Shown here one piece after another: positions 35,521 through 43,357 of a stretch of DNA of 64,000 nt. Numbering within the stretch: position 1 is the stretch's first letter; each line of letters begins with the position of its first letter. The notes under the pieces were generated by a model that worked only from the letters and a program-made list of their open reading frames with translations, was not told the DNA's origin and made no database searches. Position numbers and translations under genes: made by a program. This stretch comes from CBDCGJ01 sp965216645 (GTDB taxonomy: Bacteria; Pseudomonadota; Alphaproteobacteria; GCA-2731375): the NCBI GenBank assembly GCA_965216645.1, contig CBDCGJ010000017.1:1-64000 (forward strand), in the 5' to 3' direction.

Positions 35521-37068
35521 ATGAGCTGGCAATCCGAAATCGACGAACTGAGACGCCGCCGGAAAATGGCGGAGGCCATGGGCGGTCCGGAGAAAGTCAA
35601 GCGGCAACACGATCATCACAAGTTGACCGTGCGCGAACGCATCGCCGCCTTGATCGACCCTGGCAGCTTCCGCGAAATCGGCAGTATCGCCGGCGCCGCC
35701 CGCTACAACGACCAGGGCGAGCTCGAAAGCTTCCAATCCGCCAACACACTGGTCGGCAGAGCCCGCGTCGACGCTCGCGACGTGGTCATTGCCGGCGACG
35801 ACTTCACCGTCCGCGGCGGCGCCGCCGACGCCTCGATCTGGGAGAAGCAGGCGCTCGGCGAGCAGATGGCCTTCGAAATGGAAATCCCACTGATCCGCCT
35901 GATCGACGGCACCGGTGGCGGCGGCTCGGTGAAATCGTTGGAGATGGATGGCCATACTTACGTCCCCGCCAATCCAGGCTGGCAGTATGTGGTGGCCAAT
36001 ATGGGGCAGGTGCCGGTGGTCGCCCTGGCGCTGGGGTCCGTCGCCGGCCTCGGCGCGGCGCGGGCCGTGACCAGCCACTATTCTCTGATGGTCAAAGGCA
36101 TTTCCCAACTCTTCGTCGCCGGACCGCCGGTGGTCGCCGCGCTTGGCGAACAGGTCACCAAGGAAGAACTGGGCGGGACCCAAATTCACGGCCGCAACGG
36201 CGCCGTCGACGACGTGGTGGCAAGCGAGGAGGAGGCCTTCGAGAAGACCCGGCAATTCCTGTCCTATCTACCGCGCTCCGTCCATCATCTGCCGGCGCGC
36301 CAGGAACCGACGGACGATCCGAACCGGCGGGAGGAGACACTGCTCTCTATCGTGCCGCGGGACCGGCGCAAGGTCTACAAGATGCGGCAGATCGTCAATG
36401 CCTGCGTCGACCGGGGCAGCTTCTTCGAGATCGGCAAGGGCTACGGCAAATCGGCGATCACCGGCCTCGCCCGCTTGGACGGCTGGCCCGTCGCGGTCCT
36501 GGCCGGCGACCCCTACCATTTCGGCGGCGGCTGGACGGCGGACGCGGCCCACAAGGTCACCCGCTTCGTCGACCTGGCTCAGACCTTCCATCTGCCGGTA
36601 GTGCATTTCGTCGACAATCCGGGCTTCGTCATCGGCGTCGCGGGAGAGAAGGCGGCGACGATCCGCCACGGCGCCCGCACCCTCGCCGCCGTCTATCAAG
36701 CCACGGTGCCCTGGTGCTCCATCGTCATCCGCAAGGTCTTCGGCGTCGCCGGCGCCGGCCATATGAACCATACCCGCCTGCATTACCGCTATGCCTGGCC
36801 CTCCGGCGATTGGGGCTCGCTGCCCCTGGAGGGTGGTATCGAAGCCGCTTATAAGGCCGACCTCGCCGCCGCCGACGATCCCGACGCGCTGCTGAAGGAG
36901 ATCGAGGCGCGGATGAACCAGGTCCGCTCCCCTTTCCGCACGGCGGAACGCTTTAAGATCGAGGAGATCATCGACCCTCGAGACACCCGCTTCCATCTCT
37001 GCGAGTTCGCCAACCTGGTCGCCGACACCCGCCGCCCCGGCCCGTCGGCGTTCCACATGCGGCCCTAA
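35521..37068 (+). CDS. Acyl-CoA carboxylase carboxyltransferase (biotin-dependent, beta-type)
   Basis: 515 residues from the ATG at 35521. Two crotonase-like halves: ALIDPGSFREIGSIAG with GSVAGLGAARAVTSHYS in the N-half, and FFEIGKGYGKSAITGLARL with VHFVDNPGFVIGVAGE in the C-half. Transfers CO2 from carboxybiotin to an acyl-CoA (propionyl-, methylcrotonyl- or geranyl-CoA type). No biotin carboxylase subunit lies nearby, so the substrate is open. A small gene follows after 19 bases. Confidence 0.9.
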   Translation: MSWQSEIDELRRRRKMAEAMGGPEKVKRQHDHHKLTVRERIAALIDPGSFREIGSIAGAARYNDQGELESFQSANTLVGRARVDARDVVIAGDDFTVRGGAADASIWEKQALGEQMAFEMEIPLIRLIDGTGGGGSVKSLEMDGHTYVPANPGWQYVVANMGQVPVVALALGSVAGLGAARAVTSHYSLMVKGISQLFVAGPPVVAALGEQVTKEELGGTQIHGRNGAVDDVVASEEEAFEKTRQFLSYLPRSVHHLPARQEPTDDPNRREETLLSIVPRDRRKVYKMRQIVNACVDRGSFFEIGKGYGKSAITGLARLDGWPVAVLAGDPYHFGGGWTADAAHKVTRFVDLAQTFHLPVVHFVDNPGFVIGVAGEKAATIRHGARTLAAVYQATVPWCSIVIRKVFGVAGAGHMNHTRLHYRYAWPSGDWGSLPLEGGIEAAYKADLAAADDPDALLKEIEARMNQVRSPFRTAERFKIEEIIDPRDTRFHLCEFANLVADTRRPGPSAFHMRP

Positions 37069-37087
37069 GGACGGAGGCTAGTCACCC

Positions 37088-37402
37088 ATGAGCGAATTCG
37101 TGTGGTCCGACGCCTGGTTCTTACTGGCCGTCAAATATGTCCAAGGCGACGGCGAGTATGCCGAATGGAAAGATGTGCAAATGGCGGGCGACTTCATCAA
37201 TAGAACCGGGTTCATGACGTCGGAAGTCGAACATGCAGTGAAACATTTAGGCGCTGCGGGCCTACTCGAGGCCGACGGTGATCGATATAAACTCGGACCG
37301 AACTTCGCCGAATTTTGGGAATCGTCCGGCGCCGGCAAACGACATCGTATTTACTTGCACCTGGACTTATTGGTGAAGGCGTTGGGCATTGAGCAAACGT
37401 AG
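37088..37402 (+). CDS. Small protein of unknown function
   Basis: 104 residues, not recognised. The central part (WKDVQMAGDFINRTGFMTSE, then HAVKHLGAAGLLEADGDRYKLG) has the helix-helix-strand rhythm of a winged helix, so a DNA-binding or domain-swapped role is conceivable. It follows the carboxyltransferase with only 19 bases between and a GGACGGAGG-type ribosome site, so it is probably translated. It ends directly against the convergent M48 gene. Confidence 0.65.
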   Translation: MSEFVWSDAWFLLAVKYVQGDGEYAEWKDVQMAGDFINRTGFMTSEVEHAVKHLGAAGLLEADGDRYKLGPNFAEFWESSGAGKRHRIYLHLDLLVKALGIEQT

Positions 37403-38218
37403 TTAGTGCGCATCCAAGCCGCGTCGGCCCGCCCCCTCTTGCCAACCGCGCTCTTCCGCGACGGCGGCCAGGGACTTGATACGGTCGTCGATGTCCGGAT
37501 GGGAGGCGAGGAAGGCGGGTCTACTTCGCTTCCCGACCTCGCCGAGAACGCCGAACAGATCCCGGTAGCCGCCGACATGGCCGTAATGGGCCTGCAGCGC
37601 GGCGAGCGCCGCCCGGTCGGCGGCGCTTTCCTGATCGCGGCGGAAGGAGAGATGGCCGACCGCGACACCGCCCGTCAGCAGGCGCGCGAGAGGGTTGTCC
37701 GCCCCGAGGACTGCACCCAGCACCAGACCGGAAGCGACCATCGAGCCCATGGTGACGATGACGTCTCGGTGTTTCACATGGGCGATCTCGTGGGCCAGCA
37801 AGGTCGCCAGCGCATTCTCGTTCGGCATCCGCGCCAACAGGCCGTCATAGATCACCGCATGACCGCCCAATGTGGCGAAGGCGTTGACCACCGGCTTGGT
37901 CGAGTAATGAATCGTGATCGGCATCCCGTCAGGCAAAGCCATCTCGGCCGAGAGCGCGTCGGCCAGTCGTTGCAACCGTTCCCGTACGGCCGGTTCACCC
38001 GCTTCCTGCTCCGACAGGAGCGGCAAACTCAGCTCCGCCGCCGAGCGTTCCCAGGAAAAGGGAATATGCGGGGCCAAGGCCCGCAGACCGAAATGGGCCG
38101 CCAGGAGCACCAAGACGACGGCGCCAATCAAGTAGAGCCCAAGAGTCAAGAGCTCCCGAAGCGGCCGGTCGTGACCGCTGTTGATCCCTTCCGGCGCCTG
38201 ACGGTTCGTATATTTCAC
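37403..38218 (-). CDS. Membrane-anchored M48 metallopeptidase
   Basis: 271 residues. One N-terminal transmembrane segment (LLTLGLYLIGAVVLVLLAAH), then a periplasmic peptidase domain with HEIAH (~residue 140) and the third ligand in QESAADRAAL. It belongs to the small soluble-domain M48 group (LoiP/YggG-like in shape). Its start overlaps the stop of the upstream YbjQ-like gene by 4 bases; it is the third gene of a leftward operon. Confidence 0.88.
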   Translation of the reverse strand: MKYTNRQAPEGINSGHDRPLRELLTLGLYLIGAVVLVLLAAHFGLRALAPHIPFSWERSAAELSLPLLSEQEAGEPAVRERLQRLADALSAEMALPDGMPITIHYSTKPVVNAFATLGGHAVIYDGLLARMPNENALATLLAHEIAHVKHRDVIVTMGSMVASGLVLGAVLGADNPLARLLTGGVAVGHLSFRRDQESAADRAALAALQAHYGHVGGYRDLFGVLGEVGKRSRPAFLASHPDIDDRIKSLAAVAEERGWQEGAGRRGLDAH

Positions 38219-38688
38219 AATCTACCGCCGCCGCGGCAGGCGGTGCCGTAGGCCATCACTTCGACGGATATCGTCATATTGCGGTCGCCGCGGAACACCC
38301 GCGCGGTTTCCAACCGCAAATTAAAGACATAGTCGGCGCCGCGTTCCCGCGCCGCGGCTTTCAAGCGCAGGATCGCTTCCCGCCGCGCCCGTTCTACCAG
38401 ACTTTCGTAGGCGCCGACGCGGCCGCCGAATATGTTGCGTAATAAAGCCAGCAGGGTTTTGAAGTAATCCACCGACATCACCGCGCTACCGATCACTAAA
38501 GCGGTATCGTCCGGGCGATAGTCCGCCGGGGGATGCCGGGCGGAGAATGCCAGGAGATCGCCAAGCTCCACCTCGCGCCGGCGAATCGATCGGAAATGCC
38601 GGCGCTCGTTGAAGCTGCCGACCGCGTAGCCGATCAGCACCAAAAGGAAAAAAATAATGACATTGCTGAATTCGATCAGGACGTCCAT
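38215..38688 (-). CDS. YbjQ-like protein with N-terminal membrane segment
   Basis: 157 residues. Residues ~8-25 form a membrane helix (VIIFFLLVLIGYAVGS); the rest resembles the YbjQ/heavy-metal-binding fold (LRNIFGGRVGAYESLVERAR, then GADYVFNLRLET and VMAYGTA). Function unknown. It overlaps the upstream YbjQ gene by 13 bases and the downstream M48 gene by 4 bases. Confidence 0.75.
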   Translation of the reverse strand: MDVLIEFSNVIIFFLLVLIGYAVGSFNERRHFRSIRRREVELGDLLAFSARHPPADYRPDDTALVIGSAVMSVDYFKTLLALLRNIFGGRVGAYESLVERARREAILRLKAAARERGADYVFNLRLETARVFRGDRNMTISVEVMAYGTACRGGGRL

Positions 38689-39011
38689 GGTTCCGCCTGC
38701 TTCAATTTCACGGCGGTGCCGTAGACCAGTAATTCGGCCGCCCCGGCGGTGATGCTGGAGGTCGAAAGGCGCACGTTCAGGATGGCGTCGGCGCCGATGG
38801 CGTGGGCTTCCTCGGTCATGCGGCGGATCGAATCCTGGCGGCTATCCTCCAGCAGCTCCGTATAGCCCTTCAACTCGCCGCCGACGATATTCTTCAAACT
38901 GGCCATGAAGTCCCGACCGATATGCTTGGCCCGTACGGTGCTGCCATGCACCACGCCCAGATGCTCGGCCACCTCCCGCCCGGGGATCGATTCGAGGTTG
39001 GTGATAATCAT
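38676..39011 (-). CDS. YbjQ-family (heavy-metal-binding domain) protein
   Basis: 111 residues, soluble. Family features: GVVHGSTVRAKHIGRDFMAS, LKNIVGGELKGYTELLEDSR, and GADAILNVRLSTSSI with a final LLVYGTAVKL. YbjQ proteins are pentameric, of unclear function. Paralogous to the next gene, which adds a membrane helix. First gene of the YbjQ-YbjQ-M48 operon. Confidence 0.85.
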   Translation of the reverse strand: MIITNLESIPGREVAEHLGVVHGSTVRAKHIGRDFMASLKNIVGGELKGYTELLEDSRQDSIRRMTEEAHAIGADAILNVRLSTSSITAGAAELLVYGTAVKLKQAEPWTS

Positions 39012-39109
39012 ACGCTGTCCTTTCCCGCGTCACGATTGCGATGGGACGAGCCTAGCGGGAAGCGCGGCCTAATCCAACGGCGTTATGGGCGGAAGGTCAG
39101 GCGGGGCGA

Positions 39110-39700
39110 TCAGAAGTTCGGATAGGTTTCGGCCACGTCCGAATTCTGCATCATGGCATCGAACCAGCTTTGCAGACCGGGACGGCCCCCGCGCCAATTG
39201 TCTTCCGCGTGGCGCCAGTCGGCGTAGCCGAGACTGCAAGCCGCGGCGATGGCGCCGAGGGTCAAGCTGGCGGATTGTCCGGACAGGCGCCGATCCAACT
39301 CGTCATAACAGCGGGCGGCGCGGGCGCTCTCCTTCTCGATCACCGACGGCGAGCGCTCGCCATCCTCCCGCCGTTTCTCGTGACTGCAATGAAACAGGGT
39401 ATCCATCAGCAGGGACCCGACGCCTTCCAGCGCCATGTCCGCTTCCTTGCCCTCTGCCGGCCGCAGCTTGCCGCCGGACATCTCGTTCAGATAGTTGGTG
39501 ATCACCAGAGTCTCGCAAAGAAAGGCGCCGCCGTCGGTCAGCAGACCCGGCACCTTGGCGCCTGGCCCATGCTCGAATAGCGGATGATCGACCGTGCCGA
39601 GAGGAGAGACATCGACCTCCTCGACCGGCAAACCGCTGGCCCGGGCGGCGATCCGCGCCCGCCGGGCATAAGGGGAATTGTGGGAATAGAAAAGTTTCAT
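39110..39700 (-). CDS. Glutathione S-transferase family protein
   Basis: 196 residues. Thioredoxin-like N-domain with MKLFYSHNSPYARRARIAAR and the GSH-binding CETLVITNYLNE; helical C-domain with LTLGAIAAACSLGYADWR. A small bacterial GST; substrate unknown. Stands apart from neighbours by about 70-100 bases. Confidence 0.88.
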   Translation of the reverse strand: MKLFYSHNSPYARRARIAARASGLPVEEVDVSPLGTVDHPLFEHGPGAKVPGLLTDGGAFLCETLVITNYLNEMSGGKLRPAEGKEADMALEGVGSLLMDTLFHCSHEKRREDGERSPSVIEKESARAARCYDELDRRLSGQSASLTLGAIAAACSLGYADWRHAEDNWRGGRPGLQSWFDAMMQNSDVAETYPNF

Positions 39701-39767
39701 CGATCATCCTCGGCTTCGTGACACTGGCAGCCGATCATCCACACCGTTCGGCGCGCGGCAAGGGAAA

Positions 39768-40322
39768 TCACGGCAACGCGCGAATTTCGTCCGCCAGATC
39801 GGCGGCGGTTTCGGCAGCGGGCGAACGGCCGTCTACCCGCAGCACCGGACAGGACAGCGTCGCCAACCAGCTTTCATGCTCTGCCCGGTTGCGGCCTTCG
39901 CGCGTGCCGTCCTCGTAATGGCTGGCCCATTCGATGAAGAACGCGAACTCCTCATGCCAAAACCCGCCCGGCGCCACCGCGTCGGCACCGAAGCGATTTG
40001 CTTCGCGGGCGCGCAATCTTTCCAAGCGCATGTCGGTCGGAGTCTCGACGAAGACCACGGCGTCGAAATAAGGCACCAGATCGATACCCCAATCGCCGAC
40101 GGCGCCGCTCAGCACCCAATCGGGGCCTGGCAGGAACATCGTCTCCATCAAGGCCGATCGTTCGTCCCGGGTTCGCTTGGTTTGAAACGGTGGGTTCGAT
40201 GGCCGCCAATAGAAGTCGTCCGTATCGAAATGGGAAACCGACAGCGCCGTCGCCAGAGCCCGGCCCAGCGTCGTGGTTCCGGCGCCGGAAGCGCCGGTTA
40301 TGTGTATGCGCGTCGTTTCCAC
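39768..40322 (-). CDS. P-loop nucleotide kinase-like protein
   Basis: 184 residues from a GTG at 40322, chosen because GGAGG lies 7 bases upstream and the P-loop then starts at once (RIHITGASGAGTTTLGRAL). SHFDTDDFYWRP and the lid-like VETPTDMRLERLRARE are typical of adenylate-kinase-related small kinases. Substrate unknown; the Tyr-Trp pair after DTDD is common in this uncharacterised group. Confidence 0.75.
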   Translation of the reverse strand: METTRIHITGASGAGTTTLGRALATALSVSHFDTDDFYWRPSNPPFQTKRTRDERSALMETMFLPGPDWVLSGAVGDWGIDLVPYFDAVVFVETPTDMRLERLRAREANRFGADAVAPGGFWHEEFAFFIEWASHYEDGTREGRNRAEHESWLATLSCPVLRVDGRSPAAETAADLADEIRALP

Positions 40323-40442
40323 CTTCCGCCTCCCAATCCCGCCGGCGGCACCCTGATAGCAGCTTCGCGGCGGCCGGTGAAGCGCGTTGACCGTCGGGTG
40401 GACTGGTGTAGATTGAAGCCGGCAACCAAACGGAGGACGGAC

Positions 40443-41621
40443 GTGGATATCACCTTCAACGACGAGGAACGGGCTTTTCAAGCCGAAGTGCGGGCCTTTC
40501 TCGAGGACAACCTGCCCGACGATATCCGCCGGCGCAGTCAACGCTTCCCCTCCTACGTCGCCAAGGAACAGGTGCAGCGCTGGCACCAGATCTTGCACAA
40601 TCAGGGTTGGGCCGCGCCGAGCTGGCCGGTCGAACATGGCGGCACCGGTTGGTCGATCACGCAAAAATTTCTCTATGACGAGGAATATCAGGCGGCGGGC
40701 TGCCCCCGGCTCTCCCCTTTCGGCTTATCCATGGTCGGGCCGGTCATCTACAGCTTCGGCAACGACGCACAGAAAGCCCGTTATCTGCCGAAGATCCTCG
40801 CTGGCGAGGAGTTCTGGTGCCAAGGCTACTCAGAACCGGGTGCCGGCTCAGACCTCGCCAATCTGCAGACCCGGGCGGTGCGGGACGGCGACGACTACGT
40901 GGTCAACGGCCAGAAAATCTGGACCAGCCACGCCCATCACGCCGACTGGATGTTCTGCCTGGTCCGCACCAATACCGAAGTGAAGCCGCAGGCCGGTATC
41001 AGCTTCATCCTGATCGACATGACCTCGCCCGGCTTGACCGTGAAGCCGATTATCTCCATCGACGGCAGCCACTATTTGAACGAGGTCTTCTTCGACAATG
41101 TGCGAGTGCCCGTCGCCAACCGCATCGGTGAGGAGGACAAGGGCTGGACCTATGCCAAATTCCTGCTCGGCCATGAACGCACCGGCATTGCCGGCGTGGC
41201 CAAGTCAAAGACCAAGGTCGCCCGCCTGAAAAAGATCGCCGCCGCCGAAGGTCTCGACGCCGCTTTCGGCCGCCGGGTCAGCGCGGTGGAAGCGGACTTG
41301 CAGGCACTGGAAATTACCAATCTGCGGATGATGGCGGCGGCCCGCGACGGCGCGGCGCCGGGCGCGGAATCCTCGATCCTGAAAATCGCCGGCACCCAGA
41401 TCGAGCAAACCCTCAACGAACTCGGCATCCAGGCCATCGGCTACTACGCCGCCGTCGACCATGCCGAGGCGCGGAATCCCGAGGTGAACGAACCGGCCGT
41501 CGGCCCGGATCACGGCGCCGGCCTGATGCACGAGCATCTGCTGCGCCGCGCCGCCTCGATCTATGGCGGCTCCAACGAAATCCAACGCAACGTGCTGGCG
41601 AAGGCGGTGTTGGAGCTCTGA
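40443..41621 (+). CDS. Acyl-CoA dehydrogenase
   Basis: 392 residues from a GTG at 40443 preceded by GGAGG. FAD enzyme oxidising acyl-CoAs at C2-C3. Motifs: GWAAPSWPVEHGGTGWS, YSEPGAGSDLANLQTRA (FAD contact), WTSHAHHADWMFCLVRT, and RAASIYGGSNEIQRNVLAK at the end. No glutamate base was assigned, so the chain-length class is open. The stop overlaps the ATG of the next gene. Confidence 0.92.
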   Translation: MDITFNDEERAFQAEVRAFLEDNLPDDIRRRSQRFPSYVAKEQVQRWHQILHNQGWAAPSWPVEHGGTGWSITQKFLYDEEYQAAGCPRLSPFGLSMVGPVIYSFGNDAQKARYLPKILAGEEFWCQGYSEPGAGSDLANLQTRAVRDGDDYVVNGQKIWTSHAHHADWMFCLVRTNTEVKPQAGISFILIDMTSPGLTVKPIISIDGSHYLNEVFFDNVRVPVANRIGEEDKGWTYAKFLLGHERTGIAGVAKSKTKVARLKKIAAAEGLDAAFGRRVSAVEADLQALEITNLRMMAAARDGAAPGAESSILKIAGTQIEQTLNELGIQAIGYYAAVDHAEARNPEVNEPAVGPDHGAGLMHEHLLRRAASIYGGSNEIQRNVLAKAVLEL

Positions 41622-42595
41622 TGCCCGATTTCAGCGCGCCGGAAAATTTAACGATCCAATTCGCCCACAGCGCCTATCGACTGGCCGACACGTTTGCCGA
41701 CCGCCGGCCGGAGATTGCCACCTTTCAGACTTGGAGTGTGGAGGAAACCCGGGCTCGCCTTGGCGAAGCCGATGTGCTGGTGCTTTCGGGTTTCTGGAGC
41801 AATGACATGCTCGACGCTGCGACCCGGCTCGGCTTCATCCAAATTTGCGCGGTCGGTTACGATCAGTTCGATCAGGCGGCCCTGTCGGCGCGCGGCATTC
41901 GCCTGGCCAACGCCGCCGGCGTCAACGCCAATGCCGTGGCGGAGCATGCCCTGGCCCTGATGCTCGGCCTGACCCGCTTGCTGCCCCAGTCCCGCGACAA
42001 TCAAAGGCAGCGGCATTGGCGGCCGATGATCGGCGATCTGGGCGCACGGGAAGACGAACTGATGGGCAAGACCATCCTGATCTACGGCGCCGGCACCATC
42101 GGCCGTCGGGTTGCCGCTCTCGCCCGCGCCTTCGGCATGACCGTCCTGGCCGTCAAGCGGGATACCAGCGTCGAACTTCCGGAGGTCGACGAGCTCCACG
42201 CCCCCGTAGCCTTTCTCAGCCAATTGCCCCGCACGGACATGGTCGTGCTGACTTGCCCCTTGACCGAGGAAACCCGCGGCCTGATGGATGCCCGCGCCTT
42301 CGCCGCCATGAAGCCCGGCGCTCGTCTGATCAATGTCGCCCGCGGCGGCTGCGTGGTGGAAGCGGATCTGGTCGCCGCCCTGACCGCCGGCACCCTCGCT
42401 GGCGCTGGCATCGACGTGACGGAGCCGGAGCCGCTGCCGGCCGCCTCCCCGCTCTGGGATCTCGACAATGTCCTGCTAACCCCGCACAGCGCCGGCGAAA
42501 CCCGCGCCTACGAAACCCGCGTCATCGACACCCTCTGCGAAAATCTCGACCGCCTGGCCCGCGGCGAGACGGCGCTGAAAAACCAGATCGTCTAA
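41621..42595 (+). CDS. D-isomer specific 2-hydroxyacid dehydrogenase
   Basis: 324 residues. NAD-binding ILIYGAGTIGRRVAALARAF, the catalytic Arg in LINVARGG, Glu in TEPEPLP and His in LTPHSAG are all visible. Reduces or oxidises a 2-hydroxy/2-oxo acid; the substrate is not evident. Overlaps the acyl-CoA dehydrogenase gene (TGATG), so the two are probably translated together. It overlaps the convergent small gene by 4 bases. Confidence 0.92.
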   Translation: MPDFSAPENLTIQFAHSAYRLADTFADRRPEIATFQTWSVEETRARLGEADVLVLSGFWSNDMLDAATRLGFIQICAVGYDQFDQAALSARGIRLANAAGVNANAVAEHALALMLGLTRLLPQSRDNQRQRHWRPMIGDLGAREDELMGKTILIYGAGTIGRRVAALARAFGMTVLAVKRDTSVELPEVDELHAPVAFLSQLPRTDMVVLTCPLTEETRGLMDARAFAAMKPGARLINVARGGCVVEADLVAALTAGTLAGAGIDVTEPEPLPAASPLWDLDNVLLTPHSAGETRAYETRVIDTLCENLDRLARGETALKNQIV

Positions 42596-42903
42596 GGCCA
42601 GACCTGGACCCAGGCGTCGCGGGTGCGGTCGGAGGCGTCGCCGAAGTTGGCGTCGTATTCGGCGATCATCTCCTTCAAGTGATCGCTCTCGACGAAGCGC
42701 CGATAGATCTCCTCGTTCGCAAACTCGTATTGGGTGACATATTGATACTGTTCGTCGCCGTCGATCTTGCGGTAGCGCCGGGCGCCGACCGCGCCGTTGT
42801 AGCGCAGCAGCTGCGGAATATGTTCCGTATGGTACCAGTGGTTATAGGCTTCCTCCCGATCCGGCGCGATAGTGGCGCGGACGGTGAACAACACGACGGC
42901 CAT
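42592..42903 (-). CDS. Dimeric alpha/beta-barrel (EthD/DUF4286-like) small protein
   Basis: 103 residues: VVLFTVRATIAPDREEAYNH, then WYHTEHIPQLLRYNGAVGAR and a strand-rich middle (YQYVTQYEFAN). The HTEHIP motif with a following barrel resembles ABM/EthD-type proteins. No specific function. Confidence 0.7.
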   Translation of the reverse strand: MAVVLFTVRATIAPDREEAYNHWYHTEHIPQLLRYNGAVGARRYRKIDGDEQYQYVTQYEFANEEIYRRFVESDHLKEMIAEYDANFGDASDRTRDAWVQVWP

Positions 42904-43116
42904 GACGATCTCCCTTGCCTCTCAATCCAAGGACGACGATCCTAACCGGCTAACCCCGGAGATGGAACTGTCACCGTAGCCCATGTCGGCGATCGCCACG
43001 GGCCGGCCAACTCGCTCAGTTGATACAAGCTGGTAAACCAATGGTATACCAGCATCGATTTGCGACAACCGGGTAACCATGACGACCAACTCGGTGCCAT
43101 AGACGATTCTCTTGCT

Positions 43117-43234
43117 GTCATACCGGAAACGGCGTAGCCGTTATCCGGTATCTCAGGCAATATGGAGCGCAATTTCATTCCTGTGTTCCATTCTGCCCAA
43201 GATCCCGGATCGCGCTACGCTTGTCCGGGATGAC
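43117..43234. repeat. Dispersed palindromic repeat, type 1
   Basis: GTCATACCGGAAACGGCGTA at the left and TTGTCCGGGATGAC at the right, almost identical to 10696-10813. The surrounding gene-free stretch 42904-43357 otherwise shows only a short inverted motif GGTAAACCAATGGTATACC near 43031. Confidence 0.88.
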
Positions 43235-43357
43235 GAGTGCTTTACGCGGTCGGTTGTTTCAACAGCCGGCTAGGTCGCCGTCAGCCACCGGGTACCTTGA
43301 TGTCTTGCGACCGCCGTGAAGGGCGTCGCGGTCGGTGCGCCCGCCGCGGGCACGGCG

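Noticed and set aside
35439..36854. Open frame of 471 codons overlapping the carboxyltransferase
   Set aside because: It is Arg/Gly-rich without motifs, and the overlapping frame encodes the full, clearly conserved enzyme.
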